From the NCBI RefSeq assembly GCF_003474385.1, contig NZ_QUCY01000009.1:23637-87636 (forward strand): 64,000 nucleotides of DNA, read 5' to 3'. Positions within the stretch are counted from its first letter, which is position 1. The number at the start of each line of letters is the position of its first letter. Below the pieces are notes generated by a model. It saw only the letters and a program-made list of their open reading frames with translations. It was not told the DNA's origin and made no database searches. The position numbers and the translations under genes were made by a program. The DNA is from Senegalimassilia sp003474385 (GTDB lineage Bacteria > Actinomycetota > Coriobacteriia > Coriobacteriales > Eggerthellaceae). Below are positions 8,505 through 17,540 of this stretch, piece by piece.

Positions 8505-11500
8505 ATGGAAGTTACAACGATTGGCGCTTCCGGCTCGAAGGCCCTGCGCTGCCTGCTCGCAGCGCTTATCGCCCTGAGCTCGGTCATAGGCTCTCTTGCG
8601 GTCTCGGGGCAAAGCGCATTCGCCGCAGAGACCGCCTCGTTGAGCATCGGGGGCAAGATTCCTTATGCGGGCTACACGACCACATGGATGTACGCCGACG
8701 GAGAGATGGCCTATTGCGGGAACCCCTCTGCGGCAACGCCACCTGCAGGCACCTACACCAAGAGCGCCATCAACTCGACCTCGGGGCGCGATGCGGAGAC
8801 CATAGCGGACCTCTGGTTCAGCTATGGGAGTCCGGGGTTCGATGCGAGTCTCTGGCCAGGCACGTGGTATGACGGTACGGCCATGACGGATGCGCGCTAT
8901 GCGGCGCTCGCGCACATCCTGCTCTCGGACACGTTCTCCAGCAATGGCAGCTACGCGCTCTACGGATGTAACGAGTCCTTCAAGGAGTGGTGCCGCTACT
9001 ACGTCATCGGCTTCGACTCGTCGGGCACGATGTGCAACGACGATGCGACTGGTCGAAAGATCTCGCGCATGCAGGGCGAGGTTCCCTCGAACTTCGAGGC
9101 TTTCATGCTCTACACGGGCGCGGGAAACCAGCTGATCCTCTCGTTCAAGTACACTCCCTACGGAAAGATCGACCTTAAGAAGGTCACCGCCAACGAGGAG
9201 ATGTGCGAGGGTAATCCGCTCTACTCCGTGGAAGGCGCGGTCTACACCGTGTACAGCAACTCGGGGCTCACGGATGTCGCGGGCTCCATCACAACCGACA
9301 GGGACGGCTACGGCATATTGGAGGAGCTTGAGCCGGGCAGCTACTGGGTAAAGGAGACCAAGCAGGCACCGGGGCATGCGCTCGACCCGACCGTGTATCC
9401 GGTCGAGGTGAGGTCGGACGAGACCACGCGGGTGAACGGCAAGACCGTATCCGACATCCCGCAGTCAGACCCCGTGGGCATGCTCGTCGGCAAGGTTGAC
9501 GCCGATACCAACGAGAGCGAGCCCGAAGGCGATGCGACGCTCGAAGGCGCACTCTTCACCGCCCGCTACTACGCGGGCGACTACGCCGACGCGGCATCGG
9601 CCGAGGCGTCCGGCGCGCCTGCGCGCACCTGGGTGTTCGAGACGGATGCCGATGGATTCGCCTACCTGGCTGACGAGTACAAGCACTCGGGAGATCCCCT
9701 CTACTACCAAACCAACGGCGACGCATCGATTCCCCTGGGAACGGTGCTGATCCAGGAGACCCGCGCGCCCCAGGGCTACAACCTCGACGATGGGCACGGC
9801 AGGGATCCGAAGGTGTTCTGCGTGCGGATCACGCAAGGCGGCGCGGTCGGCGAGTCCGTCTACACCTACAACTCGCCCAAGGTGCCCGACACTGTGAAAC
9901 GCGGCGACTTCCGCCTCGTGAAGGAAGTGCCCGTGGAAATCTACGACTCTCCTAGCGGCGACATGCCACAGGAGGTCGTGCGCGTGCTCGTCCCAGGGGT
10001 CAAGTTCGAGCTCTACAACGACTCGGAGAGCGCCGTGCTCTCGCCCGAGTCGGGCAAGCTCGTCGAACCCGGCAACCGCGTGTGCACCATCACCGTCAAT
10101 GAGAACGGACTTGCCACCACGAAAGACGACAACGCCAACGTAAACGGCTGGAGCAAGCCTTCCGACTGGACAGGCGCGCTTGCGTACGGCACCTACCGCA
10201 TCCATGAGGTGATTCCGCAAGACGTAGCAGACGCCTTCAAGGCCAAGTGGGGAAAGACGCTCCTTCCCGTGGAGGACTGGAAAACCACGATCCGCGAGGA
10301 GGGGCAATACGACCCGCCGCAGCTCGTGAACGACCACATCCCGCAGACCCCTCTCAAGGTGGTCAAGGTCGACACCGAGACCGGCAGGCAGGTCCCGCTT
10401 CCCGTGAGCTTCCAGCTTGAGGACGCGAGCGGCAACCTCGTCACCTATACCTCCCACTACCCCGCAACCGATACCATCGACACCTGGACGGCCAACGAGC
10501 GCGGGGAGCTCACGCTTCCGATGCTGTTGGAAGAGGGCGACTACACGCTCAAAGAGGTAGAGGCGCCCTACGGTTACGTGAAGGAGCTTGAGGGCAAGGC
10601 CTTCCATGTGGACGCCGACTACAACGGCTGGGACGACCCACTCGTGATCGAGTTTTCGAACATGCCCCAGAAGGCGACCATCACCGTGGCGAAGACTGAT
10701 GCGTTAACGGGAGATCCGGTCGATGAATCCGTCTACATCGTGAAGGCGGCAGAGACGATCCAGACGCCTGACGGCACGATACGCGCCCATGAGGGCGAGA
10801 TCGTGGCAACGCTCACAACGGGCGAGGACGGCAAGGCGACGACGCCTGAGCTCTACCTCGGCACCTACACGGTATACGAGGCCAAGGCAAAAGACGGCTA
10901 CGCGCTCGACATTGCCGAGAAGACTGTCACGCTCGAATACGCGGGGCAGGACGTGGCGTTGTATGACCACGAGGAGGCCGTGACCGACGAGCCCACGACC
11001 CCTTCGATCAAGAAGATGGACGCGCTCGACCCTGAGAAGGCAGTAGCAGGTGCCAAGTTCCACGTCTGGAACGACGAGGGCGCCTTCGACGAGGAGATGG
11101 CCACCGACGAGAACGGCGTCATATCCCTCGCCTACGCGAAGCACGGAACCTACCACATCCAAGAGGTCGAAGCACCTGAAGGCTACGTTATCGCAGACCT
11201 CGACGACGAGGGCAAGCCGACCGTGACCGACTTTGTAGTCAACGACCAGGGCATGATCGAGTGGGACGAGACTGGCGCCATGGCCGCCCAACACGAGTTC
11301 ACGCTTGAGAACATGCCCAAGACCATGAAGACCACAGCGACCGACTCAGAGAGCGGGACGCACGAGGGCCAGGCGCGCGATGAGCTCACTATCGTGGACA
11401 CCATCGAATACACCGGCCTCATCCCCGGCAATGAGTACACCGTGAGCGGAACCCTCATGGACAAGGCCACCGGCGAGCCCGCGCTCGATGACGAGGGCGA

Positions 11501-12266
11501 CGAGATCACGGCGTCCACCACCTTCACCGCAGAGGAATCCTGCGGCACGGTAGACGTGACCTTCACCTTCGCGGGAGTGAATCTCGCAGGCAAGTCGCTC
11601 GTCGCATTTGAGACCATGGAGTTCGGTGGCGCGGAGTACATGGTGCACGCGGACATCGACGACGTGGAACAAGCGGTCGCCATCGTGGACATCGCCACCA
11701 ATGCGCGCGATGCCGAGACCGGCACGAATGTTGGCACCATCGGTGAGCGCGTGAAGCTCATCGACGCGGTTGCCTACACCGGACTCGCGCCGGGCAGCTC
11801 CTACAAGCTGTTCACCATGCTCATGGACAAGGCTACCGGAAACCCGCTTACGGGCGATGACGGCCTGCCCATCGTGGGAACGACCGAGTTCGTGCCCGAA
11901 ACGCTCGATGGCACCATCGACGTAGAGGTTGAGACTGATTCGCGCGAGTTAACGGGGCACGACATTGTGTTCTTCGAGAAGCTCTCCGATGCGGAAGAGA
12001 ATATCATCGCAACGCATGAGGACATCGAGGACGAGGGGCAGACAGTGAGCTTCCCTGAACCCCTCACCGAACCCGAAAACCCAGGCAAGGGATACCCGAA
12101 GACCGGCGCTTTAGCCGAGGTCGATCCCGTCACGGCCAGTGTCGCAGTGATCCTGCTCTGCGGCATCGCAGGTGCGACCTACGCCTTTGTACGCCGCTCC
12201 CGCAAGCAGACCGACGCCATCGCCGAGATGGAAGAGGGAGTATTGGCTGGAGCCGACGAGGATTAA
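8505..12266 (+). CDS. large sortase-anchored adhesin with CnaB and VaFE repeats
   Basis: A 1253-residue cell-surface protein. A signal peptide ends near residue 40 (QSAFA). An N-terminal domain with MAYCGNP (Cys71) resembles thioester-type adhesin heads, but I do not see the usual TQxA partner motif. Several CnaB/SpaA-type prealbumin domains follow (for example the segments starting EGAVYTVYS, GALFTARYY, GVKFELYND and GAKFHVWND), then two VaFE-type repeats with VAFETM and VFFEKL. The C-terminus has a YPKTG sorting signal at about residue 1197, a hydrophobic helix and a basic tail. The sortase gene follows. In an ICE this protein may promote mating-pair contact or host adhesion; which one is open. 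Confidence 0.9.
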   Translation: MEVTTIGASGSKALRCLLAALIALSSVIGSLAVSGQSAFAAETASLSIGGKIPYAGYTTTWMYADGEMAYCGNPSAATPPAGTYTKSAINSTSGRDAETIADLWFSYGSPGFDASLWPGTWYDGTAMTDARYAALAHILLSDTFSSNGSYALYGCNESFKEWCRYYVIGFDSSGTMCNDDATGRKISRMQGEVPSNFEAFMLYTGAGNQLILSFKYTPYGKIDLKKVTANEEMCEGNPLYSVEGAVYTVYSNSGLTDVAGSITTDRDGYGILEELEPGSYWVKETKQAPGHALDPTVYPVEVRSDETTRVNGKTVSDIPQSDPVGMLVGKVDADTNESEPEGDATLEGALFTARYYAGDYADAASAEASGAPARTWVFETDADGFAYLADEYKHSGDPLYYQTNGDASIPLGTVLIQETRAPQGYNLDDGHGRDPKVFCVRITQGGAVGESVYTYNSPKVPDTVKRGDFRLVKEVPVEIYDSPSGDMPQEVVRVLVPGVKFELYNDSESAVLSPESGKLVEPGNRVCTITVNENGLATTKDDNANVNGWSKPSDWTGALAYGTYRIHEVIPQDVADAFKAKWGKTLLPVEDWKTTIREEGQYDPPQLVNDHIPQTPLKVVKVDTETGRQVPLPVSFQLEDASGNLVTYTSHYPATDTIDTWTANERGELTLPMLLEEGDYTLKEVEAPYGYVKELEGKAFHVDADYNGWDDPLVIEFSNMPQKATITVAKTDALTGDPVDESVYIVKAAETIQTPDGTIRAHEGEIVATLTTGEDGKATTPELYLGTYTVYEAKAKDGYALDIAEKTVTLEYAGQDVALYDHEEAVTDEPTTPSIKKMDALDPEKAVAGAKFHVWNDEGAFDEEMATDENGVISLAYAKHGTYHIQEVEAPEGYVIADLDDEGKPTVTDFVVNDQGMIEWDETGAMAAQHEFTLENMPKTMKTTATDSESGTHEGQARDELTIVDTIEYTGLIPGNEYTVSGTLMDKATGEPALDDEGDEITASTTFTAEESCGTVDVTFTFAGVNLAGKSLVAFETMEFGGAEYMVHADIDDVEQAVAIVDIATNARDAETGTNVGTIGERVKLIDAVAYTGLAPGSSYKLFTMLMDKATGNPLTGDDGLPIVGTTEFVPETLDGTIDVEVETDSRELTGHDIVFFEKLSDAEENIIATHEDIEDEGQTVSFPEPLTEPENPGKGYPKTGALAEVDPVTASVAVILLCGIAGATYAFVRRSRKQTDAIAEMEEGVLAGADED

Positions 12267-12318
12267 ATCCGACTCTTTGCCCGTGCAGAGAAGCAATAGC
12301 TGATGGCAATTGAGCGAC

Positions 12319-12353
12319 AGGGTGGGGCGCTCGACATGCGTCCCACCCTTTTT
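12319..12353 (+). terminator. terminator between adhesin and sortase genes
   Basis: AGGGTGGG (12319-12326) pairs with CCCACCCT (12342-12349), followed by TTTTT. It would reduce, not necessarily abolish, sortase transcription from the adhesin promoter. Confidence 0.7.
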
Positions 12354-12371
12354 CGATACAAGGAGCAAAAG

Positions 12372-13058
12372 ATGGAGAGAATACGAAAGGCGGCGAAGGC
12401 CACGAGTGTAATCGTCATCGCCATACTCACAGCGCTTGTTGTCACCGCACTATGCTCACCAGAGGAAGATTGGACAGAACTGGCTGAGATGATGGAAAGC
12501 CTGGATGGTCAAAGTGACCTGGAAAGACAGATTGATTGGGATAATCTCCCGAAAGAGGTAGTCGCTTGGGTCGAGGTGCCTGGCACGAGCATAGACGAGC
12601 CCATCGTCCAAGCATCTCCCAACTCTCCGGACGCATACCTCTACAAAGACGTGTTCGGCGAGGGGGCATACGGCACGCCTTACATTGACTGCGAATGCTC
12701 GATAGATTCTCGCTTCGTCATGGTCTACGGCCACCACATGTCCGATGGTTCCGTGTTCGCAGGCTTCGCGAGCTTCATAGATGAAGGTTATGCGCAAGAG
12801 CATGATGAAATCATCGTCTACAAACGCTCAGGGGAGATTCTTAATCTCAAGCCCATTGCGGTGAATATCGTGAGCGCTAGCCAGGAGAGCCTTGTAATAG
12901 ACCAAGAAACGGAGGTTGCATCTCTTCTTAAATCAGTGGATCTAAAGCTAGCAGAAGCAAGCAGCGATGGACAACTCTTCGCATTCGCAACCTGCTCTTA
13001 TCAAACCTGGAACAGCAGAACCGTTGTTTACGCATGCACATCTAGCGTAGCACGTTGA
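12372..13058 (+). CDS. class B sortase
   Basis: A 228-residue membrane-anchored transpeptidase that would attach the neighbouring YPKTG adhesin to the wall or to other pilins. One N-terminal transmembrane helix (about residues 10-28). Catalytic His in VYGHHM, catalytic Cys in FATCSY and catalytic Arg in NSRTVVYA. The spacing and the segment VPGTSIDEPIVQ fit class B. Start is the ATG after AAGGAGCAAAAG. Clustering with a single substrate suggests a dedicated sortase rather than the housekeeping one. Confidence 0.92.
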   Translation: MERIRKAAKATSVIVIAILTALVVTALCSPEEDWTELAEMMESLDGQSDLERQIDWDNLPKEVVAWVEVPGTSIDEPIVQASPNSPDAYLYKDVFGEGAYGTPYIDCECSIDSRFVMVYGHHMSDGSVFAGFASFIDEGYAQEHDEIIVYKRSGEILNLKPIAVNIVSASQESLVIDQETEVASLLKSVDLKLAEASSDGQLFAFATCSYQTWNSRTVVYACTSSVAR

Positions 13059-13138
13059 CGACGAGCACGACCTCTACTCCAATCCTGCCCGGCCTAGAAC
13101 GTCCCTTGACTCCTTTGCATCCCGTCATCCCGTCCCGC

Positions 13139-13180
13139 GCCATCTCCATATGTCAGACCAAGACGGCATATGGAGATGGC
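13139..13180 (+). promoter_or_regulatory. 14-bp inverted repeat, probable operator
   Basis: GCCATCTCCATATG (13139-13152) and CATATGGAGATGGC (13167-13180) form a perfect dyad with a 14-base spacer, about 90 bases before the AraC-type gene. No U-run follows. Probably a regulator binding site or mRNA hairpin. Confidence 0.5.
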
Positions 13181-13267
13181 AAAATACGACTATGCAGAAC
13201 TTGCACCTTTACTACGAGGACGGCAGCTCTTTTTCTTTGTATTTTACATTTCGTAAGGAAGCGCGAA

Positions 13268-13621
13268 TTGAACCAACTGGAACACCTGAACGACGCGCTT
13301 GCGTACATCGAGGACCATCTGGACGGAACTCTCGATACGGACGAGGCAGCCCGCATTGCAGCTTGCTCTGCTTACCAGCTGAAGCGGATGTTTCCCTGTC
13401 TTGCGGAAATCACGCTCTCGGAATACGTCCGATGTCGTGCCATGACTCGTGTCGCCCAGGACCTTCTCGGAACCCACGAGAAGGTGATCGACATCGCCCT
13501 GCGCTATGGCTACGAGTCACCGAGGGCGTTCTCGAAGGCCTTCCGACGCGTTCATGGGATGTCGCTGAGCGATGCGTGGCAGCTCGATGCCAAGGTCACG
13601 CTTCATCCCCGCTCATATTAG
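13268..13621 (+). CDS. AraC-type DNA-binding domain protein, probably truncated
   Basis: A 117-residue protein comprising just the two helix-turn-helix units of an AraC/XylS regulator (second unit VIDIALRYGYESPRAFSKAF). In many relatives this N-terminal DNA-binding part continues into a GyrI-like effector domain; here a stop occurs in the linker (KVTLHPRSY), so the effector domain is missing. I prefer the TTG at 13268, preceded by AAGGAAG, because the frame upstream has no AraC-like sequence. It may be a decayed regulator or a DNA-binding-only version. Confidence 0.6.
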   Translation: MNQLEHLNDALAYIEDHLDGTLDTDEAARIAACSAYQLKRMFPCLAEITLSEYVRCRAMTRVAQDLLGTHEKVIDIALRYGYESPRAFSKAFRRVHGMSLSDAWQLDAKVTLHPRSY

Positions 13622-13739
13622 AATCAACTGAATCGAGATGTCATCGGAGCGCACGTCAACGTTCAAGATGATTTCATGACAATGCGATGGAGCGCGCAAA
13701 CAGCCCTACTGAATACAAAGCCGAAAAAAGCTTTGCAAC

Positions 13740-15464
13740 CTAACTCTCGAATGAGCAGAGAGCACATTGCTGTTGTGCAAGAAGTGGCGACACAGGGCCT
13801 CGACTCAGCGCTACGAATGACTTGGTTGCACGCGATATTGCGGTGTAAAGCCGCCTTCTCCACAAATCTGTTTCACCAAGAGCCGTCTTCGAGACGTCGA
13901 CTAAAATCACATGGTCGAATTCGAGCCCTTTAGCCTCTTCAAGCGTCAGTACCCTGATATCATCCAAAGGCTTCACGCTTGCGTATTCGCGATACTCAGC
14001 AATTTTCAACTGGACGCGCTCCAATTCTTCTGTTTGAAGCGTGATGATAGCCGCTGACTCTGTGGCGTATTCACCCGCAACGATTCTCTCGATCTCAGAT
14101 GCGAGTGCTTCTCTGTAGGAGTCGTTATCCTTGCATTCCAAGATTCGTGGCTCAGAGCCATTTCTTTGGATCGATTCGATGCGAAGATGTTCGTTGAGAT
14201 CGGCAAATGATGCGAACAGTCGCGTAATCTCCACTGTTGACCGATAGCTTATAGCGAGATGCGCCTCGCTGACTGACCCCTTGTGCTTTGCGAACAGTTC
14301 CCGTATCTCATCGAAGGAAGCCAATCCTTCGGAAAGAGCCTGATTCGGATCCCCTAAGAGCAGAAAGCGAGCGCGACAATAGTACGAGGCGATGACGTTA
14401 AGCTGTTCAAGGGTGTAATCTTGAACCTCGTCTATGAGCACGTACCTTATGTTCTCGGCTTCCAGGCACGCCTCGGCCGGTTCCTCCTTTCCCAACTCGC
14501 TCTTGACAAGATCAAGCATCTCGTCAGGCATAAGCGATGCGCCTTCGACTGCCGAAAGCCCCGATATCTCTTCCTTCAAGCTATTCCACGTATGCATGCG
14601 CGGGTTCTTCTCGCCAAGCTCCGGGAGCACGTTCTCGATGTATTCCTGAAACATGACATTCGGTGTTATAAGCACCACGTTCTCTGGTTTCAGGCTGCCG
14701 CGGTTCTGGAAGAACAGGTACGCCAAGCGTTGAAGCATAACCGAGGTCTTTCCGCTGCCGGCAACGCCCGACACCAGGATCGCAGACGCGTCGGGAGCGC
14801 GCACGATCGCGTTCTGCTCCTTCTGGATTGTCGCCGTGATTTCTTCCATGCGCGAAGAGCGGGCCCGTGACAACGACTCAATGAGCAGGTCATCCTGCAA
14901 GGCGATGTCTGTGTCGAAGTACGCGATGAGCTCGCTGCCGTCTATCTTGAATTGCCGCCGAAGGTCAAGATCCGCCTCGATCGTCTTCCCGTTGGCCTCA
15001 TAGGAAACCCTTCCCTGCGACTGGCTGTAATACACCTCGGCAACGGGAGATCTCCAGTCGTAGACCAGCTGCCCTTTCTCCTTGTCCGAAAAGCCGACGG
15101 CTCCAAGATATATCTCCCGAGGCTTGCTTCGGTTGGGAAACCGCAAGATCAGCTTCGCGAAGTATGGCCTTTTCAGCAGAAGGGAAATGGCTTTGGCTTT
15201 TTCGATGTTTATCCGCCGTTCGTTTTCATGTTGCTTGATTATGGAGTTGGCGGCCTCGTATGCGGCAAGCGTCTCAATGGTGGCCGATGCGTCGGTGAAA
15301 TCTGGCCTGATGTCTTCCATCATGGAAGACCTATCTGACCTCGCATTGGATTCGATCTTTTCGATCCTATGCGTAATTGCCTCATTGGTCTTCGAGAGAT
15401 CGGAATGCACCTCCCTCAAGTGCTTCTGCTCGGAATCGAATACGGGATCGCTTGAACGCACCAT
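13740..15464 (-). CDS. HelD-like superfamily 1 helicase, RNA polymerase recycling factor
   Basis: A 574-residue UvrD/Rep-fold ATPase of the HelD type, which in Gram-positives binds stalled RNA polymerase and releases it from DNA; actinobacterial relatives (HelR) can also protect against rifamycins. Features: N-terminal coiled-coil rich in charged residues (about 5-110), the HelD hallmark YDWRSPVAEVYY, Walker A GVAGSGKT, Walker B VLIDEVQDY, the GLEFDHVILVDV motif and the C-terminal YTAISRATK. It is shorter than typical HelD (about 700-770 residues). Start ATG has GAGAGGAGAG upstream on the minus strand. It stands alone, in opposite orientation to its neighbours. Confidence 0.82.
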   Translation of the reverse strand: MVRSSDPVFDSEQKHLREVHSDLSKTNEAITHRIEKIESNARSDRSSMMEDIRPDFTDASATIETLAAYEAANSIIKQHENERRINIEKAKAISLLLKRPYFAKLILRFPNRSKPREIYLGAVGFSDKEKGQLVYDWRSPVAEVYYSQSQGRVSYEANGKTIEADLDLRRQFKIDGSELIAYFDTDIALQDDLLIESLSRARSSRMEEITATIQKEQNAIVRAPDASAILVSGVAGSGKTSVMLQRLAYLFFQNRGSLKPENVVLITPNVMFQEYIENVLPELGEKNPRMHTWNSLKEEISGLSAVEGASLMPDEMLDLVKSELGKEEPAEACLEAENIRYVLIDEVQDYTLEQLNVIASYYCRARFLLLGDPNQALSEGLASFDEIRELFAKHKGSVSEAHLAISYRSTVEITRLFASFADLNEHLRIESIQRNGSEPRILECKDNDSYREALASEIERIVAGEYATESAAIITLQTEELERVQLKIAEYREYASVKPLDDIRVLTLEEAKGLEFDHVILVDVSKTALGETDLWRRRLYTAISRATKSFVALSRGPVSPLLAQQQCALCSFES

Positions 15465-15807
15465 TGCTCTCCTCTCGCACGAACGACAAATCGGCCTCGT
15501 ATGCGCTCTTGGCCCAAAAGCTTTCGTTTAAACGAAAGAAAAACCCATCGGCGAATAAAAGACCATCGTCGAGGATATACAAGCAATCTCGAAAAATGCA
15601 GCCTGTTTTTTCGGGGATAAATCACGGTATAATTAAGATGCAAGAAGAGAAGCGGTGCTTCGGATGCTAAAAAGCATCTCTCGATGTAGGTATTTGCCGC
15701 CGTGCTGGTTAATTCAATCGAAGCGCGAAACTGCCCGAATCGGAAAACATTTCATTGAACAGATATTAATGCAAAGAATCAGGAGTCAAGGGGTCGGTTC
15801 TCTTGAC
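15465..15807. promoter_or_regulatory. helD upstream region with an 18-bp palindrome
   Basis: No gene is convincing here. CTTTCGTTTAAACGAAAG (15521-15538) is a perfect palindrome about 57 bases upstream of the HelD-like start, a good operator candidate. A TATAAT box at about 15629 (plus strand) precedes a 10-codon ORF (MQEEKRCFGC, starting about 15638) that ends in a small GATGC/GCATC hairpin; this may be a short plus-strand transcript. Confidence 0.45.
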
Positions 15808-16131
15808 TCATTGATCCATGTGCTTCGCGCCCCAATCGCACATGGCATCAAGCACTGGATAGAGCGTCTCGCCTTCCGGCGTGAGGGAGTATTCGGTCTT
15901 CGGCGGTACAACGGGGTAGACCACACGCTTTATGAGGCCGTCTTGCTCAAGCTCGCGAAGCTGCTGAGCCAGCATCTTGTCGGTCGCCTTCGGGATGCGC
16001 CGATGCAGCTCGCTGTATCTCAGCGTGTTCCCCTTGAGGTGCCAGAGTATCACGGCCTTGTACTTCCCGCCGATGAGCGAGATGGTCGCATCCACCGGGC
16101 AGTTGAACTCCCGCTTCGCATGAACGCCCAT
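15808..16131 (-). CDS. HxlR-family transcriptional regulator
   Basis: A 107-residue winged-helix regulator of the HxlR type. It carries the conserved early Cys (FNCPVDATISLIGGKYK), which in relatives can sense electrophiles or oxidants, the recognition-helix region (SELHRRIPKATDKMLAQQL) and the wing PPKTEYSLTPEG. It is divergent from a nitroreductase gene, with a perfect dyad between the two starts, the usual layout for local control of a reductase by HxlR proteins. The inducing signal is not shown by the sequence. Confidence 0.88.
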   Translation of the reverse strand: MGVHAKREFNCPVDATISLIGGKYKAVILWHLKGNTLRYSELHRRIPKATDKMLAQQLRELEQDGLIKRVVYPVVPPKTEYSLTPEGETLYPVLDAMCDWGAKHMDQ

Positions 16132-16147
16132 GCATCCTCCTTACTAT

Positions 16148-16174
16148 CTATTTGGGAAGTATATACCCAAATAG
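16148..16174. promoter_or_regulatory. operator between hxlR-type and nitroreductase genes
   Basis: CTATTTGGG (16148-16156) and CCCAAATAG (16166-16174), a perfect 9-bp dyad with a 9-base AT-rich spacer, lies in the divergent promoter region. It is the probable binding site of the adjacent HxlR regulator. Confidence 0.65.
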
Positions 16175-16244
16175 TACATTCTTCCCAACGTGAAATCGGA
16201 AGCTATCCTTGGATGCAGAAACCTGTCGAAGAGAGGAGCTTTCC

Positions 16245-16757
16245 ATGGATTTCCTAGATCTAGCAAAGAAACGGTATTCGGTACGGTCATATAAGAAAAC
16301 GCCTGTAGAAGAGGAGAAGGTCGCCTGCATCTTGGAAGCAGCGCGGGTGGCCCCGTCGGCTGCCAACCTACAGCCGACACGCCTTGTCGTCATCGACAAC
16401 GCGGAGGGAATGGAAAAGCTCAGCCGTGCGGCAAATGTCTACAGCGCGCCTCTCGCCATCATCGTGTGCGCGGACCACGCGAAAGCTTGGAAGCGCCCAG
16501 CTGACGGCAAGAGCACTGTTGACATCGATGCGTCAATCGCCACCGACCACATGATGATGGAGGCAACAAGCCTCGGGCTTGGGAGCGTGTGGATATGCTG
16601 GTTCGACCCCGAAGTCGTCGCCCACGAGTTCGGCCTTCCCGAAACCTTTGAGCCGATAAACGTGCTTGCCATCGGCTACAGTGACGAGCCCGCAAAATCT
16701 CCCGACCGACACGCGACCGAGAGAATACCTGTTGGAGAGCTTCTGGCATGCCATTAG
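16245..16757 (+). CDS. nitroreductase-family flavoprotein
   Basis: A 170-residue FMN-dependent reductase of the nitroreductase fold. The N-terminal signature RYSVRSYKKTPVEEEKV, the FMN-contact segment ARVAPSAANLQP and the C-terminal GLGSVWICWFDP are all present, and the length is typical. Substrate is not predictable: relatives reduce quinones, nitro compounds or flavins. Start ATG has GAGAGGAG upstream. It is paired divergently with an HxlR regulator, which suggests inducible detoxification. Confidence 0.88.
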   Translation: MDFLDLAKKRYSVRSYKKTPVEEEKVACILEAARVAPSAANLQPTRLVVIDNAEGMEKLSRAANVYSAPLAIIVCADHAKAWKRPADGKSTVDIDASIATDHMMMEATSLGLGSVWICWFDPEVVAHEFGLPETFEPINVLAIGYSDEPAKSPDRHATERIPVGELLACH

Positions 16758-16805
16758 GCGTTTTCTTGGCATAGAATAATGCATCCAGCAAATAGGTAGG
16801 TGATC

Positions 16806-17411
16806 ATGGCCACATTCTATGTCGCGCGACATGGACAGACGTTGCTGAACGTGCTTGGAAGAGCGCAAGGTTGGTGTGACTCTCCATTAACTACGGAAGG
16901 CGAAGATGCCGCAGCGGGCTTAGGCAGCTCGCTCAAAACTGTTCCGCTGCATGCCGCTTATGCAAGCGACACTATGCGGGCGGTCCAGACGGCACGGATT
17001 TGCCTTGAAGCTGCTGGTCAGGGGTTTTGCCCCGTCGTCGAAGACGCCCGCCTGAGGGAATGGTGCTTGGGCTCGATGGAGGCCGAATCCAACGACGTAT
17101 TCGCAAGACGGGTTTCGGAATGGATCGGACCTCCGAACTCTATGGACGACATGAACCGAAGACTGCCGGAGATCGCCGAGGCGTTAAGGGCGCATGACGA
17201 AACCCGCACTGCCGAATCGTTTCAATCAATAGCCAATAGGGCAATGGGGTTCCTGAAAGATGCCGCTGAGCTACATGGGAGCGACTCGAACATATTGGTC
17301 GTGACCCATGCCTTCCTTATTAAAACGATGCTGTTCGTCATCGAGCCAGAAAGACTGGATGCGCTAGGCAAGATAGACAATGGCTCATTCGTGAAGTTGT
17401 GTATTGAGTGA
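16806..17411 (+). CDS. histidine phosphatase family protein
   Basis: A 201-residue member of the phosphoglycerate mutase-like histidine phosphatases. The catalytic RHG is in YVARHGQTLLN (residues 6-8), with the second catalytic His in VVTHAFLIKTM, the conserved Glu region in REWCLGSMEA and the Arg in YASDTMRAVQT. Substrate is not shown. I chose the ATG at 16806, behind AGGTAGGTG; a GTG two codons earlier is possible. The gene ends inside a long terminator hairpin. Confidence 0.85.
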   Translation: MATFYVARHGQTLLNVLGRAQGWCDSPLTTEGEDAAAGLGSSLKTVPLHAAYASDTMRAVQTARICLEAAGQGFCPVVEDARLREWCLGSMEAESNDVFARRVSEWIGPPNSMDDMNRRLPEIAEALRAHDETRTAESFQSIANRAMGFLKDAAELHGSDSNILVVTHAFLIKTMLFVIEPERLDALGKIDNGSFVKLCIE

Positions 17412-17478
17412 GCAAAAGGGGCGTTCCAAAATGCTCATTGCCTCTTGAACGCCCCTTTTGCTCACCCCCCCCCTTTTT
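17408..17478 (+). terminator. strong terminator overlapping the phosphatase stop codon
   Basis: A perfect 19-bp stem (17408-17426 with 17447-17465, arm GTGAGCAAAAGGGGCGTTC) includes the stop codon and is followed by a run of nine C and eight T. The homopolymer lengths could be affected by sequencing. Confidence 0.85.
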
Positions 17479-17540
17479 TTTGCTCACTCATATTTGCGCA
17501 GGTGCTCTTTGGCTCTTTCGATGGTCATGGATCATCCTTC

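Noticed and set aside
17466..17478. Frameshift or contingency locus at the C9/T8 run
   Set aside because: It lies after a stop codon and terminator, outside any gene.
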